Assembly: GCA_944392325.1 (NCBI GenBank)
Contig: CALXWI010000005.1
Location: 1 to 51,242 of the forward strand
Source: an uncultured Alphaproteobacteria bacterium
GTDB taxonomy: Bacteria; Pseudomonadota; Alphaproteobacteria; RF32; CAG-239
Direction of reading: 5' to 3'
DNA: 51,242 nucleotides
The translations under genes were made by a program, and so were the position numbers. The notes beneath the pieces were generated by a model that saw only the letters and a list, made by a program, of their open reading frames with translations, was not told the DNA's origin and searched no databases. Positions 16,654 through 24,290 of this stretch are shown here, piece by piece (position 1 is the first letter of the stretch; every line of letters begins with the position of its first letter).

Positions 16654-17772
16654 ATGAAATTTACGATTGAACGCGCTAGTTTGCTTAAAACGCTGAGCCA
16701 TGTGCAGAGTATTGTTGAAAAACGCAATACCATTCCGGTCTTGTCTAATGTTAAAATCGAGGCCTTGGAAGACGGTATCAGCTTTAAGGCTACTGATATG
16801 GATACGGAAATTACCGAAATTGTTGATGCCAAAACATCTGAAACCGGTGCCACTACCGCTCCGGCTCATATGTTGTATGACATTGTACGCAAATTGTCGG
16901 ACGGTGCTGATGTGGAAATTACTTTCCCTGATGAGAAAGGACAGCTGACAATTGCTTCCGGACGCTCCAAATTTGCCTTGTCTACCATCGGGGTTGAAGA
17001 TTTTCCGGTTATTTCCGGTGACAAGCTGCCGATTAACTTTACAATGCCGAAAGAAGAGCTCAAAGACGTTATCGACCGCACTAAGTTTGCCGTTTCAACC
17101 GAAGAAACTCGTTATTATTTGAATGGTATTTATATTCATGCCAAAAATGAGGGCGAAACTAAAGTATTGCGCGTGGTTGCTACCGACGGACACCGTTTGG
17201 CTTGTGTAGAATCGCCCTTGCCGCAAGGTGCCGAGAATATGGCCGGCGTGATTATTCCGCGCAAGACCGTGGGTGAGGCTCGCAAGCTCTTGGACGATAC
17301 TTCAGCTGAAAATATTGCTATCTCGCTTTCGGAAAACAAAATCCGCTTTACGATGGAAGATGTTACCTTGACCTCAAAACTGATTGACGGTACTTATCCG
17401 GATTATGAGCGAGTAATTCCGACAGATAATGATAAGGTTTTGGAACTTGGGGTAAAGCCGTTAGCTGAGGCGGTTGACCGTGTGTCAGTTGTGGCCGAAA
17501 GAACTCGCGCCATTAAGGTTATTACCGCGCCTAACCACATTACCATTACTACATCTAGTCCGGATTTGGGCAGTGCGCAGGAAGAAGTCGAGGCCAAGTA
17601 TGATAGCGAATCTTTGGAAATCGGCTACAACTTCCGTTATTTGTTGGATATTTTGAACGAGGTTAAAGGCGATACGGTTCGCATTAGTTTTGCTGATGGG
17701 TCTTCTCCGTCTGTAATCCATGATACCTCGGATGCCAGCGCGATTTATGTCTTGATGCCGATGAGAGTATAA
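16654..17772 (+). CDS. dnaN: DNA polymerase III beta sliding clamp
   Basis: The beta subunit forms the dimeric ring that tethers polymerase III to DNA and docks other repair proteins. The 372-residue protein starts MKFTIERASLLKTLSHVQ and ends YVLMPMRV, the family C-terminus. It carries the ATDGHRLA motif in the second domain near the peptide-binding cleft. Its length matches the three-domain clamp. recF follows after 2 bases, so dnaN and recF are one transcript. Confidence 0.98.
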   Translation: MKFTIERASLLKTLSHVQSIVEKRNTIPVLSNVKIEALEDGISFKATDMDTEITEIVDAKTSETGATTAPAHMLYDIVRKLSDGADVEITFPDEKGQLTIASGRSKFALSTIGVEDFPVISGDKLPINFTMPKEELKDVIDRTKFAVSTEETRYYLNGIYIHAKNEGETKVLRVVATDGHRLACVESPLPQGAENMAGVIIPRKTVGEARKLLDDTSAENIAISLSENKIRFTMEDVTLTSKLIDGTYPDYERVIPTDNDKVLELGVKPLAEAVDRVSVVAERTRAIKVITAPNHITITTSSPDLGSAQEEVEAKYDSESLEIGYNFRYLLDILNEVKGDTVRISFADGSSPSVIHDTSDASAIYVLMPMRV

Positions 17773-17774
17773 AA

Positions 17775-18989
17775 TTGGACAGTACCGCGCTTAAATTATC
17801 GGCTTTAAACAGTGAAAAGTCAGGCGTTATGCGTCTGACTTTAACTGACTTTAGGAACTATGCCCATTTGCGGATTAATGCGCATTTGGGGCCGATTGTT
17901 ATTACCGGTGAAAACGGCAGCGGCAAGACCAACATCTTAGAGGCGATATCTTTTTTGACTCCGGGGCGGGGACTCCGTGGCGCCAGATTGGCCGATATTA
18001 AACGAATCAGTCCGGCGTTGGTTACTGATGAATATTTGCCGACGGAAATTACCAATACCAGTTGGGCGGTTTCGGCCTTGGTGCAAAAAGGCGATGATGA
18101 GGTGGAGATTGGTACTGCGGTTGAGCGTTCGCTGCGAGAAAATCTTGATGAAGCTCGCAGTTTTGATAAGCGAATCGTTAAAATAGACGGGCAAAAAGTG
18201 ACATCGCAAGCCGAGCTGGGGAGATATATTTCGGCAATATGGATTACGCCGCAGATGGACCGCTTGTTTAGGGGCGGGTCTCAACCAAGGCGGAATTTTT
18301 TGGACCGTTTGGTTTATGCTTTTGATATGGAGCACGCCAAAAGGACGGCTAATTTTGAGCATTTGTATAAAGAATGGTATCAGCTACTGAAAAACGGGCA
18401 GAATGATGACCATTGGCTAATGTCTTTGGAAGAGAATATGGCCGGCTTAGGGGTGGCGATTGCGGCGGCACGGCGCGAGCAAATTGCCAAGCTGAACACC
18501 TTTATTGAGCATGAGCCGGATGATGTGTTTCCGAATGTGCGTTTGGAGCTGGAGGGAACGATTGAAAAGCTCCTTGATAAGCTGCCGGCAATTGAGGTGG
18601 AAGACTATTATCAGGCGCTATTAAAAAAGCAACGCCGCAATATTATGTATAATGATAATATTGACGGGGTTAATCGGACGGATTTTAAGGTTTATTATCG
18701 GCGCAAGGGAATGCCGGCGGAATTGTGTTCTACCGGAGAGCAGAAGTCTTTACTTATCAGCATTATTTTGGCGCAGACCAAGTGCCAAACGCTGGATAAG
18801 GGTTTTGCTCCGGTGCTGTTGCTGGACGAGGTGGTGGCGCATTTAGATGAAATTAAGCGGGAGGCTTTGCTCGAAAAAATCCGCGAGCTGGGTTTGCAGG
18901 CATGGATTACATCAACCGACTCGCAGCTGTTTGATTCACTTAAAAACGAGGCGCTGTTTTTAGAGATAAAAAATAATCAAGTCAGATAA
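17775..18989 (+). CDS. recF: DNA replication and repair protein RecF
   Basis: RecF is an SMC-like ATPase that loads RecA at gaps. Walker A is TGENGSGKTNILEA and Walker B VLLLDEVVAHLDE, with the ABC signature region around ELCSTGEQKSLLI. The frame opens at TTG 17775, two bases after dnaN. An in-frame ATG at 17829 begins MRLTLTDFRNY, the canonical RecF N-terminus, so the 18 extra residues may not be translated. Neither start has a strong ribosome-binding site. gyrB, usual after recF in many bacteria, is 20 kb away here. Confidence 0.95.
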   Translation: MDSTALKLSALNSEKSGVMRLTLTDFRNYAHLRINAHLGPIVITGENGSGKTNILEAISFLTPGRGLRGARLADIKRISPALVTDEYLPTEITNTSWAVSALVQKGDDEVEIGTAVERSLRENLDEARSFDKRIVKIDGQKVTSQAELGRYISAIWITPQMDRLFRGGSQPRRNFLDRLVYAFDMEHAKRTANFEHLYKEWYQLLKNGQNDDHWLMSLEENMAGLGVAIAAARREQIAKLNTFIEHEPDDVFPNVRLELEGTIEKLLDKLPAIEVEDYYQALLKKQRRNIMYNDNIDGVNRTDFKVYYRRKGMPAELCSTGEQKSLLISIILAQTKCQTLDKGFAPVLLLDEVVAHLDEIKREALLEKIRELGLQAWITSTDSQLFDSLKNEALFLEIKNNQVR

Positions 18990-18991
18990 TA

Positions 18992-19016
18992 AAGCTCGGT
19001 AAAATACCGAGCTTTT
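18992..19016 (+). terminator. Intrinsic terminator of dnaN-recF
   Basis: AAGCTCGGTA/TACCGAGCTT hairpin with a 3-base loop directly after the recF stop, followed by TTGCTT. Confidence 0.85.
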
Positions 19017-19094
19017 GCTTAGGTTGAAATCAAACCTTTCGTGATTATATTTGTTTTGATGATTGATTTTTCAGTAGGGTTATGCTAGACTGCT

Positions 19095-19330
19095 ATTTAG
19101 CCGGTAAAGATTATCGGTTAGGGTTTAGCAGCCCTTTATGAATGTAGTCGTGTTAGCGTTACGACTGAAAAAAATTAAATGCTGGCTTCTGCTTTATGCG
19201 GCAGGATGCCGGTCTAATAAGTTTTATAGCTTCGGTTATGGAATGAATATACCGGAGTTGTTTATTCCAATACAGCTTCTCAACATCCTGCTCGCGCCTC
19301 TGGTTAACCGGTGCGGGCTTTTTCTTTTAA
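19095..19330 (+). ncRNA. Candidate structured leader RNA, copy B
   Basis: A leader of about 235 nt precedes the Cys-rich gene at 19357. Helices in order: P1 CCGGT/ATCGG (19101-19117), P2 AGGG/CCCT (19120-19135), P3 AGTCGT/ACGACT (19146-19166), an A-rich spacer GAAAAAAATTAAAT, P4 GCTGGC/GCCGGT (19181-19213) enclosing TTCTGC/GCAGGA, a CTTCGGT/ACCGGAG helix, and a terminator-like hairpin (19290-19318) with GTTAAC at its tip and TTTTTCTTTT after it. The ORF that reads through this region from 19138 is fortuitous. A TATGCT -10 candidate lies at 19081-19086, but no good -35 was found. Confidence 0.65.
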
Positions 19331-19356
19331 CTAATAAAAAAAGAAGGATGTGTGTG

Positions 19357-20208
19357 ATGAGCAATAATAAAATATTTTTATTTTTGGGGGCTTCGTTGTC
19401 CTTAATTCCGGATTTAAGCGCGGCACAATGTGTGGCAACCCAAGACTGCGCGACTTTAGGATACACCGAAACATCGTGCAACGGCGGCAAAGGGGTAAAA
19501 TGTCCGTTTGGTAACAAATGGGCGTGTTTGGCAACGGCGGCTGACTTTGAACAACAATTTTGCGATACTTATGGTTTTAAATATACTTGCAAAGGCAGCA
19601 ACCAAAAAGGCGGCGGAGGGCAAGCTTGTGCGGGAAAATACACCTACTGCAAATGCGCCAGCAATTATGTTTGGAACGGAACTGCCTGCACAAAGGAATC
19701 TTGCGATACTGTCTATCAGTATACCTGCTCGGGTACTGGCTACTCCGGAGGAGCGGGAATGGCTTGCGGTGGTAAATATGCATCTTGTAAATGCGCTTCA
19801 GGTTATCAATGGAATGGGACTTCCTGTGTGAAAGAATCGTGTTCGTCCGCATATCAATATACTTGCAGCGGCACTGGGTACTCCAGAGGAGCAGGAACGG
19901 CTTGCGGCGGTAAATATGCTTATTGTAATTGTGCAAGTGGATATATTTGGAAAAATGGTAAATGTGTGGAACCGACTTGTTTAAGGCAAGAATACGTAGA
20001 GGAGCCTCTTAACGCACGTTTTAAAACTTGTGTGCTAAAAGATAATGTTTATAAGCCGGTATGCGAACATATAGGGAAGTGTTACGTTTCTGAAATAGCT
20101 ACGCAACTTAAATATAATTCATATGAAGAATGTATAAGACAGCGGGACTGTTACACAGGTGCTATTTCTGGAATTGGCTGTAAAATTTGCACTCAATATG
20201 ATATTTGA
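19357..20208 (+). CDS. Secreted Cys-rich repeat protein
   Basis: A 283-residue exported protein. The ATG at 19357 is preferred because AAGAAGGA precedes it by about 9 bases and it begins the signal peptide (MSNNKIFLFLGASLSL, ending SAA before QCVATQDC). The N-terminal module is nearly identical to that of the protein at 9675-10481. Three ~46-residue repeats follow, each with the plan Y-x-Y-T-C-...-C-G-G-K-Y-x-x-C-x-C-A-S-G-Y-x-W-N-G; at DNA level the period is 138 bases. The C-terminus (CLRQEYVEEPL onward) is a different Cys-rich tail. Many disulfides are expected after export. Surface exposure or adhesion is inferred. Confidence 0.85.
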   Translation: MSNNKIFLFLGASLSLIPDLSAAQCVATQDCATLGYTETSCNGGKGVKCPFGNKWACLATAADFEQQFCDTYGFKYTCKGSNQKGGGGQACAGKYTYCKCASNYVWNGTACTKESCDTVYQYTCSGTGYSGGAGMACGGKYASCKCASGYQWNGTSCVKESCSSAYQYTCSGTGYSRGAGTACGGKYAYCNCASGYIWKNGKCVEPTCLRQEYVEEPLNARFKTCVLKDNVYKPVCEHIGKCYVSEIATQLKYNSYEECIRQRDCYTGAISGIGCKICTQYDI

Positions 20209-20216
20209 GGTAAAAG

Positions 20217-20242
20217 AAAAGGCTCCGAAAGGAGCCTTGACT
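20217..20242. terminator. Bidirectional terminator between Cys-rich gene and accD
   Basis: AAGGCTCC-GAAA-GGAGCCTT at 20219-20238. Reading leftward it is followed by TTTTCTTTT and so ends accD; reading rightward it is followed by a weaker T-rich stretch. Confidence 0.85.
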
Positions 20243-21124
20243 TTATTTGTTTTCAAGTGCCAGCGTATTGAGCTGGGGTTTAGTATGGGTCAAGATACTG
20301 ACGACACGAACCAATGCATCTTTCATCTCTTGGCGCGTAACCACAATATCAACCATGCCATGCTCACGCAGGTATTCAGCTCGTTGGAAACCATCAGGCA
20401 GCTTTTCACGGATGGTTTGCTCAATTACACGCGGGCCGGCAAAGCCTATTAAGCAGCCCTTCTCGGCGATATTAACATCACCCAGCATCGCAAATGAGGC
20501 TGAAACACCACCGGTCGTCGGGTCGGCCATAATGGAGATGAAGGGAATCCCTTTATCTTTAAGCTGGTTGATGGCGGCAGTCGTACGAGCCATTTGCATT
20601 AAGGACAAGATACCCTCTTGCATACGGGCACCTCCGGAAGAGGCTACGGTAATCAGCGGATAGTTGCCCTTGAGGCAGATTTCAGCCGCTTTGACGATGC
20701 CTTCACCAACAGCCATACCCATTGAACCACCCATAAATGAGAAATCCATTACCGCAATAACGCAAGTAATACCCCCGACTTCGCCTTTGGCAACGCGGAT
20801 GGCGTCATCGTGGCCGGTGGATTTGCGATATGCACGCAAACGATCCGGATAGCGTTTGGAATCCTTAAACTTCAAAGGGTCTTCCTTTAAGTGAGGAAGT
20901 TCAATCTCATTATATTCACCGTTATCAAACAACAGGCGCAGGCGTTTGTCCGCATAAAGGCGGAGGTGGTGACCACAGCGCGTGCAGACATAGAGACTCT
21001 TTTTGAGCTCTTTAGAAAAGAGCATTTGACCACAGTCCGGACATTTGACCCAAAGATTGTCAGCAATCTCTATTGGTGCTGTTTTTTTGATTTTCGGTCT
21101 TACAAAATCGGTTAACCAGTTCAT
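20243..21124 (-). CDS. accD: Acetyl-CoA carboxylase carboxyltransferase subunit beta
   Basis: AccD with AccA transfers carboxyl from biotin carrier protein to acetyl-CoA, making malonyl-CoA for fatty acid synthesis. The 293-residue protein has the N-terminal four-Cys zinc ribbon (CPDCGQMLF and CTRCGHH). The crotonase-like carboxyltransferase core includes FMGGSMGMAVGE and SSGGARMQEG. In many Alphaproteobacteria trpF-trpB-trpA sit between lapA and accD; here lapA is only 21 bases upstream. accA is 2 kb away on the same strand. Confidence 0.97.
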   Translation of the reverse strand: MNWLTDFVRPKIKKTAPIEIADNLWVKCPDCGQMLFSKELKKSLYVCTRCGHHLRLYADKRLRLLFDNGEYNEIELPHLKEDPLKFKDSKRYPDRLRAYRKSTGHDDAIRVAKGEVGGITCVIAVMDFSFMGGSMGMAVGEGIVKAAEICLKGNYPLITVASSGGARMQEGILSLMQMARTTAAINQLKDKGIPFISIMADPTTGGVSASFAMLGDVNIAEKGCLIGFAGPRVIEQTIREKLPDGFQRAEYLREHGMVDIVVTRQEMKDALVRVVSILTHTKPQLNTLALENK

Positions 21125-21145
21125 TTATTTTACCATTCGTTGTTA

Positions 21146-21544
21146 TTATTTTTCTGATTTTTTGAACAAGCGGGCAAGGCGCTCTTTGAAAGTGGGCTTG
21201 GGAATCTGATTTTTAATGTCTTCGGCCTCTTCTTTAAGGTTGACTATATCTCCCTGCAAAGAGGTTACTTGCTCGGTGAGCTTAACGTGCTCTTTGTTGA
21301 GCTTTTTATTCTCCTTCTTTTGTTGGCGCAAAGCTCGGCGAAGCGGAGAATACGACACCCAAGAATCCATCTTGCCTAAAATAAATCCCAAAATAATGAA
21401 AAAGACGGTGGCCACACTTTGTGAAACGGTAATTTCTAAATAAAAAGGCCAAAAACTAAATGTTGCCAAATCATTATTTACAAACGCAAATATCAAAATA
21501 ATGATAATTATGGGCAATCCTATCAGCATTTTTAAGAAACTCAT
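21146..21544 (-). CDS. LapA-domain (DUF1049) inner-membrane protein
   Basis: A 132-residue protein with two membrane helices (about residues 5-24 and 42-62) separated by a short periplasmic loop ending in FSFWPFYLEI, the family's hallmark. A cytoplasmic coiled-coil tail of Lys/Glu heptads follows. LapA/YciS proteins help LapB coordinate lipopolysaccharide assembly in Enterobacteria; whether that holds here is unknown. The ihfB-lapA order is conserved in Alphaproteobacteria. It lies 22 bases after ihfB. Confidence 0.85.
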   Translation of the reverse strand: MSFLKMLIGLPIIIIILIFAFVNNDLATFSFWPFYLEITVSQSVATVFFIILGFILGKMDSWVSYSPLRRALRQQKKENKKLNKEHVKLTEQVTSLQGDIVNLKEEAEDIKNQIPKPTFKERLARLFKKSEK

Positions 21545-21566
21545 GGCTACCGCCTTTCAAAAAAAG

Positions 21567-21848
21567 TTATTTTTTGTTCAAAAGCTCGTGCAATTGTTTG
21601 CCGGTCTTAAAGTGAGGAATGTTGCGTTCCTCTACCTTGACCTGCTCGCCGGTGCGGGGGTTCTTGGCTACGCGCGGAGAACGTTTGCGTACCGAAAAAG
21701 CTCCAAAACCACGGAACTCAACCCTTTCTCCTTTAGCCAAAGAATTGATTATCTTGGTCAAGACAACATCAACAATCCGCTCCACATCTTTTTGCATAAG
21801 ATGGGGATTTTTGACGGCGATTTTTTCAATTAATTCTGATCTAGTCAC
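21567..21848 (-). CDS. ihfB: Integration host factor subunit beta
   Basis: A DNA-bending protein of the HU/IHF family, 93 residues. It starts [17 protein letters not shown] and carries the minor-groove arm with [12 protein letters not shown], whose Pro intercalates between base pairs, and the [10 protein letters not shown] core. MTRSELI and the context with lapA point to the IHF beta subunit rather than HU. Its alpha partner is not in the window. It is the first gene of the ihfB-lapA-accD unit. Confidence 0.92.
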   Translation of the reverse strand: MTRSELIEKIAVKNPHLMQKDVERIVDVVLTKIINSLAKGERVEFRGFGAFSVRKRSPRVAKNPRTGEQVKVEERNIPHFKTGKQLHELLNKK

Positions 21849-21969
21849 TTTCTACCTCTTCTACTTAATTGGTTGTTCTTAATCTATACGTTTTTGATTT
21901 ATAAATCAATATATCAATTGCACAAAAAGCTTAAATTTTATCGTTCACTTATCCCCAAAAACGGATTTA

Positions 21970-23106
21970 TTACGCGGTTTTGCTACCGGTTAAGTGTTCG
22001 ACTTGCATTTGTGGCTCAGCCGTGCCGAGTTGGATATCTTCAATTTTATCTATACGGCGAGAGATTTTGCCTGATGATATTTTGATGTCGCCGATGTCTT
22101 TGGAGGCTTGGTCAAAGTGGCGGCTTAAGCTATCAATACGGTCATCAAGACGGCTGATATCTTCTATTAAGCTACCAACTTCCTTTTGGATAACTCCGGC
22201 TTGCTCACGCATGCGGGCATCTTTCAAAACCGCGCGGACGGTGTTTAAGGTGGCCATCAGCGTGGTCGGCGAAACTATCCAGACTTTGGCGCGATAAGAT
22301 GCCTCTACAACATCAACAAAATTGGCATGAAGCTCGGCATACACAGACTCTGAGGGCAAAAACATTAAGGCGGACTCGGCCGTCTCCCCCGGGATAATAT
22401 ATTTTTCAGAAATATCTTTGATGTGCTTTAAGACCGAGGCCTTAAAAAAACGCTCAGCCTCAAGTTTTTCACGCTCACCGGAGGCATTGCGCAGAGCTTG
22501 ATAACTTTCCAACGGGAACTTAGAATCGATGACTATCGTCCCCGGAGGGTTGGGCAGGCGCAAGACACAGTCGGCGCGCTTTTGGTTGCTCAAAACAACC
22601 TGAAACTCATAAGCCGAGGGCGGAAGAATCGACGTAACCAAATCATTAAGCTGAATCTCCCCAAAGGCTCCGCGTGCCTGCTTGTTGCTCAAGACCTCTT
22701 GCAAGGATACAACTTGCTCCGAAAGAGAGGATATTTTTTGTTGAGCGACATCAATTTTGGCCAGACGCTCCCGCAAATCATGCAGGGTTTGGTTGGTCTT
22801 TTCGGTTGACTGCTGCAGGCCCTGCCCTACGCTCTTGGTGACTTCAAGCAATTTTTCATCAACAATTTTGAGCATTGAGACTTTTTGCTCGTTAATGGAC
22901 TGGGCCAGCTGTGCCTGTTGGCGCGTATTATTATCATTAAGCTGCGACAAGCGGCCGGCAAGCTCAGCCTGCGCACGAAACAAATTATCGGCAAAGGCAT
23001 GAAACTCGGCATCGTTATTTTTACCATGCAGAGCAAAGTATAGCGTGGTGCCAAGCAAAACAACCGCTAAGGCGCAGACAATGATAAAAATAAGCTCGAT
23101 ATTCAT
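21970..23106 (-). CDS. rmuC: DNA recombination protein RmuC
   Basis: RmuC limits inversions and recombination at short repeats. The 378-residue protein has an N-terminal membrane helix (about 5-25), a long coiled coil (about 30-140), and the RmuC nuclease-like domain with IVIDSKFPLESYQAL and ALMFLPSESVYAEL. It lies 21 bases after accA on the same strand, so it is probably cotranscribed with it. Confidence 0.93.
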   Translation of the reverse strand: MNIELIFIIVCALAVVLLGTTLYFALHGKNNDAEFHAFADNLFRAQAELAGRLSQLNDNNTRQQAQLAQSINEQKVSMLKIVDEKLLEVTKSVGQGLQQSTEKTNQTLHDLRERLAKIDVAQQKISSLSEQVVSLQEVLSNKQARGAFGEIQLNDLVTSILPPSAYEFQVVLSNQKRADCVLRLPNPPGTIVIDSKFPLESYQALRNASGEREKLEAERFFKASVLKHIKDISEKYIIPGETAESALMFLPSESVYAELHANFVDVVEASYRAKVWIVSPTTLMATLNTVRAVLKDARMREQAGVIQKEVGSLIEDISRLDDRIDSLSRHFDQASKDIGDIKISSGKISRRIDKIEDIQLGTAEPQMQVEHLTGSKTA

Positions 23107-23127
23107 AAACGGCTCTTTCTTTTCAGC

Positions 23128-24102
23128 TTAGTTTTCAGGCAAGTTGCGTCCCATTGCCAAGAACTTGGCGGTACGTTCGCGACGGAGGTCATCGCCACTA
23201 AGCGGCAAAAGCTCTTTTAAATTGCGCAAGATGGCATTGCCGACGCTTTCAATCGTGGCATTGCGGTCACGGTGAGCTCCACCCAAAGGCTCTTTGATGA
23301 TTTCATCAATAACACCAAAGTGTTTCAAATCCTGAGCAGTAAAGCGCAAAGCCTCGGCTGCGTCTTTGACCTTGTCAGTAGAGCGCCAAAGAATCGAGCT
23401 GCAGGCCTCAGGCGAGATAACAGAATAGATAGAGTTTTCAAGCATTAAGATACGGTTAGCTGCGGCAATGGCAATAGCTCCGCCGGAACCACCCATACCG
23501 ATAATAGTTGCGACTATCGGGGTCTTGATTTGGAAACATTTTTCAATTGAAGAGGCAATAGCTTCAGCCTGACCGCGAGCCTCAGCCTCTACTCCGGGGT
23601 AAGCGCCGTCGGTATCAACTAAGCTAATGACCGGAAGGTTAAACTTGTCAGCCATATCCATCAAGCGCTGAGCTTTACGGTAACCTTCTGGTTTAGCCAT
23701 ACCGAAGTTGTATTTAATGCGGCTTTCCAAATCGTGGCCTTTTTCTTGCCCGATGACAACAACCGATATCCCCTTAAAGCGGCCGATACCGCCAATCATG
23801 GTAGCATCGTCAGCAAAAGCTCTATCTCCGGCCAGCGGAACAAAATCTTCAATCAAAGCATGGACGTAGTCAAGGCAATGCGGGCGGTCCGGATGGCGGG
23901 CAACCTGCGCCTTTTGCCACGGCGAAAGATTGGCATAAGAAATTTGGAGCTGGCGGGTGAGTTTCTCCTGCAGGCGGTTGAGTTCCTTGGAGATATCAAC
24001 GTCTTCCTCTTTGGCCAGCATTTTTAAGCTTTCTATTTTAGCTTCAACTTCAACAATGGTCTTTTCAAAGTCCAAAACCATACTATTGCTTGTCGTATTC
24101 AT
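23128..24102 (-). CDS. accA: Acetyl-CoA carboxylase carboxyltransferase subunit alpha
   Basis: AccA is the partner of AccD in the carboxyltransferase. The 324-residue protein has the N-terminal coiled segment (FEKTIVEVEAKIESLK), then ARHPDRPHCLDYV, and a core with MGGSGGAIAIAAANRILML and SVISPEACSSILWR. These carry the oxyanion-stabilising glycines that bind carboxybiotin. Length is normal. accA heads the accA-rmuC unit with ihfB-lapA-accD just downstream, so both halves of the transferase sit within 4 kb. Confidence 0.97.
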   Translation of the reverse strand: MNTTSNSMVLDFEKTIVEVEAKIESLKMLAKEEDVDISKELNRLQEKLTRQLQISYANLSPWQKAQVARHPDRPHCLDYVHALIEDFVPLAGDRAFADDATMIGGIGRFKGISVVVIGQEKGHDLESRIKYNFGMAKPEGYRKAQRLMDMADKFNLPVISLVDTDGAYPGVEAEARGQAEAIASSIEKCFQIKTPIVATIIGMGGSGGAIAIAAANRILMLENSIYSVISPEACSSILWRSTDKVKDAAEALRFTAQDLKHFGVIDEIIKEPLGGAHRDRNATIESVGNAILRNLKELLPLSGDDLRRERTAKFLAMGRNLPEN

Positions 24103-24209
24103 ATTTTTCTCTTTAAATTATTAAAACTAATATCCTCTTAGCACAAAATTATTCAAATTTCGACTCTTATTTTTAAGAATTGTTAATTTTAAGCAAAAAC
24201 TGAGGATTC

Positions 24210-24238
24210 TTGCGATTATTTGATTGAAAATTTATATC
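24210..24238 (+). promoter_or_regulatory. Promoter of the 24291-yejAB unit
   Basis: TTGCGA at 24210-24215 and TATATC at 24233-24238 are exactly 17 bases apart, about 50 bases before the GTG at 24291. The -35 is the same TTGCG(A/T) seen before leader copy A. Confidence 0.55.
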
Positions 24239-24290
24239 ATAAGCTTACTATAAAAGAAATTTTTTAAAGAATGTTTGATGGAGTTGGGTC

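Noticed and set aside
19138..19356. N-terminal extension of the Cys-rich protein
   Set aside because: It translates the structured leader, including a terminator hairpin; the signal peptide and ribosome-binding site are at 19357.
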